A DNA stretch of 64,000 nucleotides, taken from the NCBI GenBank assembly GCA_018902385.1, contig JABSSW010000002.1, positions 992,001 through 1,056,000 on the forward strand. Direction: 5' to 3'. The notes beneath the pieces were generated by a model, which did not search any database, was not told where the DNA came from, and saw nothing but the letters and a program-made list of their open reading frames with translations. This DNA comes from Physcia stellaris (taxonomy: Eukaryota; Ascomycota; Lecanoromycetes; Caliciales; Physciaceae). The position numbers were made by a program, and so were the translations under genes. Positions 60,063-64,000 of the stretch are shown here, in pieces (position 1 is the first letter of the stretch; each line of letters opens with the position of its first letter).

Positions 60063-63000
60063 GTTATCATGAATCGTGTTTGAATAAACGTATTATTGAT
60101 TAATTAAACGAAAACAATAAATTTGCAAAAACAAATAAATACAAAATGTTGAAATTGCAAACAATATACGACGTCAAATTTCAAATCACGTTAATTTCGA
60201 CGTAAAATTAAAACATAATTCGTTGTTCGATTATATCATATTAATTATTTATTTGTCAAATTTATTTGTTAAACATTTGTCAAATTTATTTGTCAAACAT
60301 GTTCGTAACATTATTTTTTTTTTGCGAACGTCGTTTCGACGATTCGTCGTTGATTCGAAACGAAAACGTTGTCGATTGTCTTGAATGAATTCAAAATTCG
60401 AAATTTTCACGATCATCATTTTCTGATTTTTTCAATATGTCGTATCAATTCACAATTCAATAAAATCGAACAACAATTTCTGAAAATGTTTTTGACACGA
60501 TTCAATTTTTTATGCGACGTAAATTTTGACTATAAACAACGTCGAAACGATAATAATGAAATTTGAAATTGAAAAAAAAAATTCTGAAACGAACGAATGA
60601 AATCAAGATGAATTCAAATTTAATTGAAATTTTCAAATTTTAATCGAACGTAATTTCAATGAATGTCAAAACGACGATTTTTTTTCGAAAACGACGACGA
60701 TTCGCAAATGAATTTTGATCATCGATTTGAAAAACGAAAAAAATAATTTTGAATAATTTCGAATTTGCGACGATGAAATAATTTCGATAATAATCATTTA
60801 TCACGTCACGAACATTATCGAATTCATCGTTATTATTGAACGAATGTGACTGATCGTCATTGCATTACATGCAATACTATCGAAATTACGTACAAAAATA
60901 AATACAATTTGATTGCGCAAATGTTTTTAATAATAATCGTTTTTGATTGTAAAAATGTAAGCATTGCGTGATTAGAATGTGCGAATAATAATATGAATTG
61001 CTATGATAAATGCTAGACACATAGTAAAACTAATTGCTAAAAAAAAACAAAAAAGAAATTCGTGAAATTTCGAGTATATAAGCGCGAGATGCGACAGTTA
61101 AATTCACAACGTTTTAACGTTCGCTTGATCGACTTCGTTTCATTACAATTGTTTTTTTGAATGATCGATTTTTCGCGTCAGTTATCAATGTTTTTATAGC
61201 ATATCAGAAATGTATCGCAACAACGTTGTTTTGTAAATAATTTTGTGTTTTCGACGTGTAGTCTTGAAACATTGTAATTCAATAAATAAAAATAGCAATA
61301 ACAATGTAATGCAATTTCAAATATCGCGTTCGTGTTGTGAAGTCGAGTCGAAATGAATCGCGTCGTGTGTTGATAAATGTTTATTTCAACTTTTCAATTC
61401 ATTTTTTGAATTTTTTTTTCTTAGCATTTTTATTTCATAACATAATAAATATTTCATTTGATTTTTTTGTCTTTGCGATAACAACAATTATTGCGACAAT
61501 AATGTCAACATGATATATCGTTGTCTGTACAACTATCACATCGTTTTTGCAAATGATAATGTTGTCGCAATAATGTTTTAATGACGACGAAATTGAATTT
61601 TCAATTGTCGACAATGTAATACGTGTGTTAACAACGCAATAAATCATGACGTCGTCTTTTTTGTTTTTTACATTTCGCAAGTCGCTTTTTGCAATTTCTG
61701 TTGTAAGTGTACTGTTTATGATGTTGACGTTGCTGATTCAATGTTAAATTGATAAATTTTTTTCATTTGAACAATTGAATGAAAACACGACAATTCAAAT
61801 GTTTTTTTCGCGTGACAGTCGCGAACGCATGTTGTCAAAATCTAATAAACAAACACGCATAATTGTTTCGAATCAATGTTAATGTATAACAAAATCAATT
61901 CATTTTTGATGTCAACGTTGCGTTCGAAAATTTCGCACAAATTTTAAACACGTTTGCGAAATTTCGAAAAATAACAAGCGCGTCAAATGTCAATTTTGTA
62001 ACAAAAATTCGCATTATTGCGAAAAAAACATGACTTTTTCGCAATTTCAAGTTACTGTTCGCGTTTTTGTTGCTTAAGATAACGTTCAAAACAAATTGAA
62101 AACAATTTTGAAATTTTGAAAAGATAATAGCATGCAAATCTTTGCGTAACGTGATTAACATGATGCAAAAACAAATCGAAAAAATTCGTTGTTTTTTGTT
62201 TTGATCGCGTTTCGCAAGACTGTTGCAACAATTACATCAAAATCTGTCACAAAAACGATTTTTGCTCGTTGTTTTTTCGTTTTCGTTCGCTTTTGCGTTT
62301 GCTCGAAAGCAAATCAAAATTTTTTTTTGTTTCGTTTTGCTGATTTTGATTCTGATTTTGATTCGCTTCGCGTTGTTTTTTTTTTCGATTTTTTCGTTTT
62401 CGATTCGCTTGCGTTTGTTTTCGACTTCGTTTCGTTTGCGTCGCAAACAAATTCGTTTGTTGTCGCGTTTGTTTTTGCGCTTGCTTTCGCGCAACAAAAT
62501 CGCGTAATACATGATAAACAACGTTTCAATTAGACGCGACGACAATTAACATAACGCAATCGAAATCGATTTGATTGTTGTGATTTGAATTCTGATTGAT
62601 GAATTTATCGACGCGTTGACGTACATCTTCGTGTTTTTTTGAATTCATTAAATCGCATATTTGATGTTGATTTTGCTTGTTTCTGTGTTTGTTTGCGCTG
62701 AAATGTTGATGTTTGTTTGTTTTGTTATGACGTGTTGTTTTGTGATTTGTTTGTTGAAATTTACGAATTTCAATATATTTTTATAACATCGAAATGTATG
62801 CAAATTGCGCATGTAATCAAAAACAATTCGCAATATCATTTTATTGTTTGTGTTTTCGCGTCGCAATTATTGTTATTTTGTTTTTGAATCGTTCACGTTT
62901 TTTCAGCTTTAAAATTGACGTGTTTGTTTTTTTGTTGAAAGTTTTTCGCTCGATTTCGTTTTGAATTTGTCTGTTCTTCGACGTTTCGCAATTTTTCAAA

Positions 63001-63448
63001 TTTGCGTAATTCGCGCGCATTTTCGAATTTGACAATTGCGTTTTTTTCGCATTTTCGAAATGTTTCATTGATTTTCACGAATTCTCATATGACGATGAAT
63101 TTATTCATGCAATAAAATATTCAAATTGATTTTTTCTAATGCGCTTGTTTAGCATTTGCGATATTTTCACTTTTTTTCGTTTTTACTAATATTGATTGCG
63201 ATTTTGAATTTGCGTCGTCACGATTATATCAAGATTCGAATAAAAAAAAAAACATGAAACACAAAATGTATGAATTCATATTGTTTAAACAAATCAAACT
63301 CGTAAATTTGCGTATTTATTTTTTGACAATTTCAAAAAAATTCAACTGTTTATGATCAATTTTTTTTTGAAACGCAATGTGCGTATATTGATTTCACGCA
63401 ACAACATTTTTTTTTTCAAATTCAAAATTTTTCATTATATGATTTTCA
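60063..63448. other. AT-rich block with possible LTR remnant
   Basis: 60826-60900 is similar, inverted, to the end of the host 5' LTR (33360-33427), so an LTR remnant is likely here. 61.4-63.4 kb probably contains the tail of the minus-strand Gypsy element whose integrase lies at 63.4-63.9 kb; its frames are K/N/R-rich and unrecognisable. Confidence 0.4.
61075..61082 (+). promoter_or_regulatory. TATA-box-like sequence in the LTR remnant
   Basis: TATATAAG followed by GCGCGAGATGCGAC, less eroded than its surroundings. It may be an LTR promoter, but any AT-rich block yields such matches. Confidence 0.2.
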
Positions 63449-63900
63449 TTATAATATTTGACTTGTTGTTCGAAAATCACTTTTTACAATTTCATTAAGT
63501 GCGTTCGATTGTTTCGCAACGTTTTTGTTCTGTCTGTTGCAAATGCTGTTTTTTTTTTTTTGAAAATTGTTCACAAAATCGTCGTTTAATGTCGCAACGT
63601 ATTCGAACAAAAACTTTTGAAAAAGTTGATTAATGTTTGAATGTTTGTTATTATTGTAAACAAATTGTGTCATAAATAACAATTTTGATCAATTATTCTG
63701 TTTGAAATTGCAATACATACGCAAATAATGTTCGAACACAATATTTTGTTTTTTTGTTTGCTCATTTGTTTGTGAATGAAAAACAATGTTAAATTTACGT
63801 TTCGTTTTCAAATTTCAACACAAAATAAATCAGAAATTGTTTGTAAAAAAAAATTTTCGATTTGAAATAATGTTACGCATCATTTCATGACGACATACGA
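63449..63900 (-). pseudogene. Gypsy integrase relic at the right edge
   Basis: Minus-strand translation reads FNIVFHSQTNEQTKKQN, then EHYLRMYCNFKQNN-stop-SKLLF and MTQFVYNNNKHSN. This matches the Gypsy integrase pattern STAFHPQTDGQTERQN ... DWSELLPMAQFAYNN, with TGA at the tryptophan. The element continues beyond 64,000. It is a different lineage from the element at 35771, which has INKNYHSR at the equivalent place. Confidence 0.72.
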
Positions 63901-64000
63901 ATTTTCGTCATAGCAAATTCGCAAAATTTATCGCGTTTAACGTTTTTGTGATTGTTATGTACGTTGCGTATTTCGTCAATTTGTTTATCAATATTAATAT

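Noticed and set aside
62237-62545. K/R/N-rich minus-strand open frame
   Set aside because: Low-complexity composition of mutated DNA; no domain seen.
29320-64000. Mitochondrial DNA or a genetic code with TGA = Trp
   Set aside because: AT-richness and TGA at Trp suggested it, but LTR elements, target duplications, clean nuclear-type islands and the CpY mutation pattern explain both.
29320-64000. CRISPR arrays or bacterial-type systems
   Set aside because: None expected in a fungal nucleus, and repeats here are satellite, LTR or minisatellite in form.

Overview
This is a filamentous ascomycete (Pezizomycotina) nuclear window. The evidence is short spliced genes (introns mostly 45-70 bp, GT-AG with visible branch sites), fungal-type proteins (PROPPIN, IST3, dynein light intermediate chain, fungal rhodopsin-domain protein, Dal5-like transporters), and a long AT-rich block made of LTR retrotransposons. 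A Leotiomycetes placement is only a guess, from the look of the zinc-finger LTR element. The window has two compartments with a sharp border near 29,320.

Gene-bearing half (1-29.3 kb, ordinary composition). In order: tim17 (806-1621, +, with an apparent 1-base indel), an HSV2/WIPI-type PROPPIN (2060-3473, +), the U2 snRNP/RES-complex protein IST3 (3906-4619, -), a dynein light intermediate chain (4852-6752, +, sharing a promoter with IST3), a DUF1295 membrane-enzyme pseudogene with two in-frame TGA codons (7356-8165, +), a gene-poor 3.3 kb, a secreted protein of unknown function (11488-12721, +) followed by a long hairpin, an APC amino-acid/GABA-type permease (13559-15502, -), a fungal rhodopsin-domain 7TM protein (17012-18351, +), a GNAT acetyltransferase (19088-19900, +), a stretch of gene relics, and two divergent Dal5-like MFS transporters (23222-24929, - and 27163-29030, +) separated by a 10 x 17 bp minisatellite. 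Housekeeping genes lie at the left and transport/secretion genes lie towards the AT-rich block.

AT-rich half (29.3-64 kb). This is nested and eroded retroelement DNA. A plus-strand LTR element (29664-44038) holds a minus-strand copy of its own family inserted in its 5' LTR (29748-33314, duplicated target TTTTG). It also holds a full-length Ty3/Gypsy element (35771-43371, duplicated target CAAAT). Further right are a short non-autonomous LTR element (50523-52586, duplicated target ACAAT), a pair of 1.7 kb direct repeats (47568-49232 and 56234-57930), tandem ~200 bp repeats and a satellite-like array (58070-60062), and a Gypsy integrase relic running off the right edge.

The most notable observation is the mutation signature of this half. 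It is saturated with C-to-T changes, as in repeat-induced point mutation (RIP), but the target is CpT and CpC, not CpA. In 54,001-54,240 every one of 28 C residues is followed by A or G, and no AG or GG occurs. Three independent LTR pairs give the same answer: nearly all differences are transitions at CpT or CpC, with CpA and CpG left intact. As a result, nonsense codons arise almost only at tryptophan (TGG to TGA). The Gypsy pol has eleven in-frame stops and all are TGA. I know of no described RIP process with this specificity, but I could not search.
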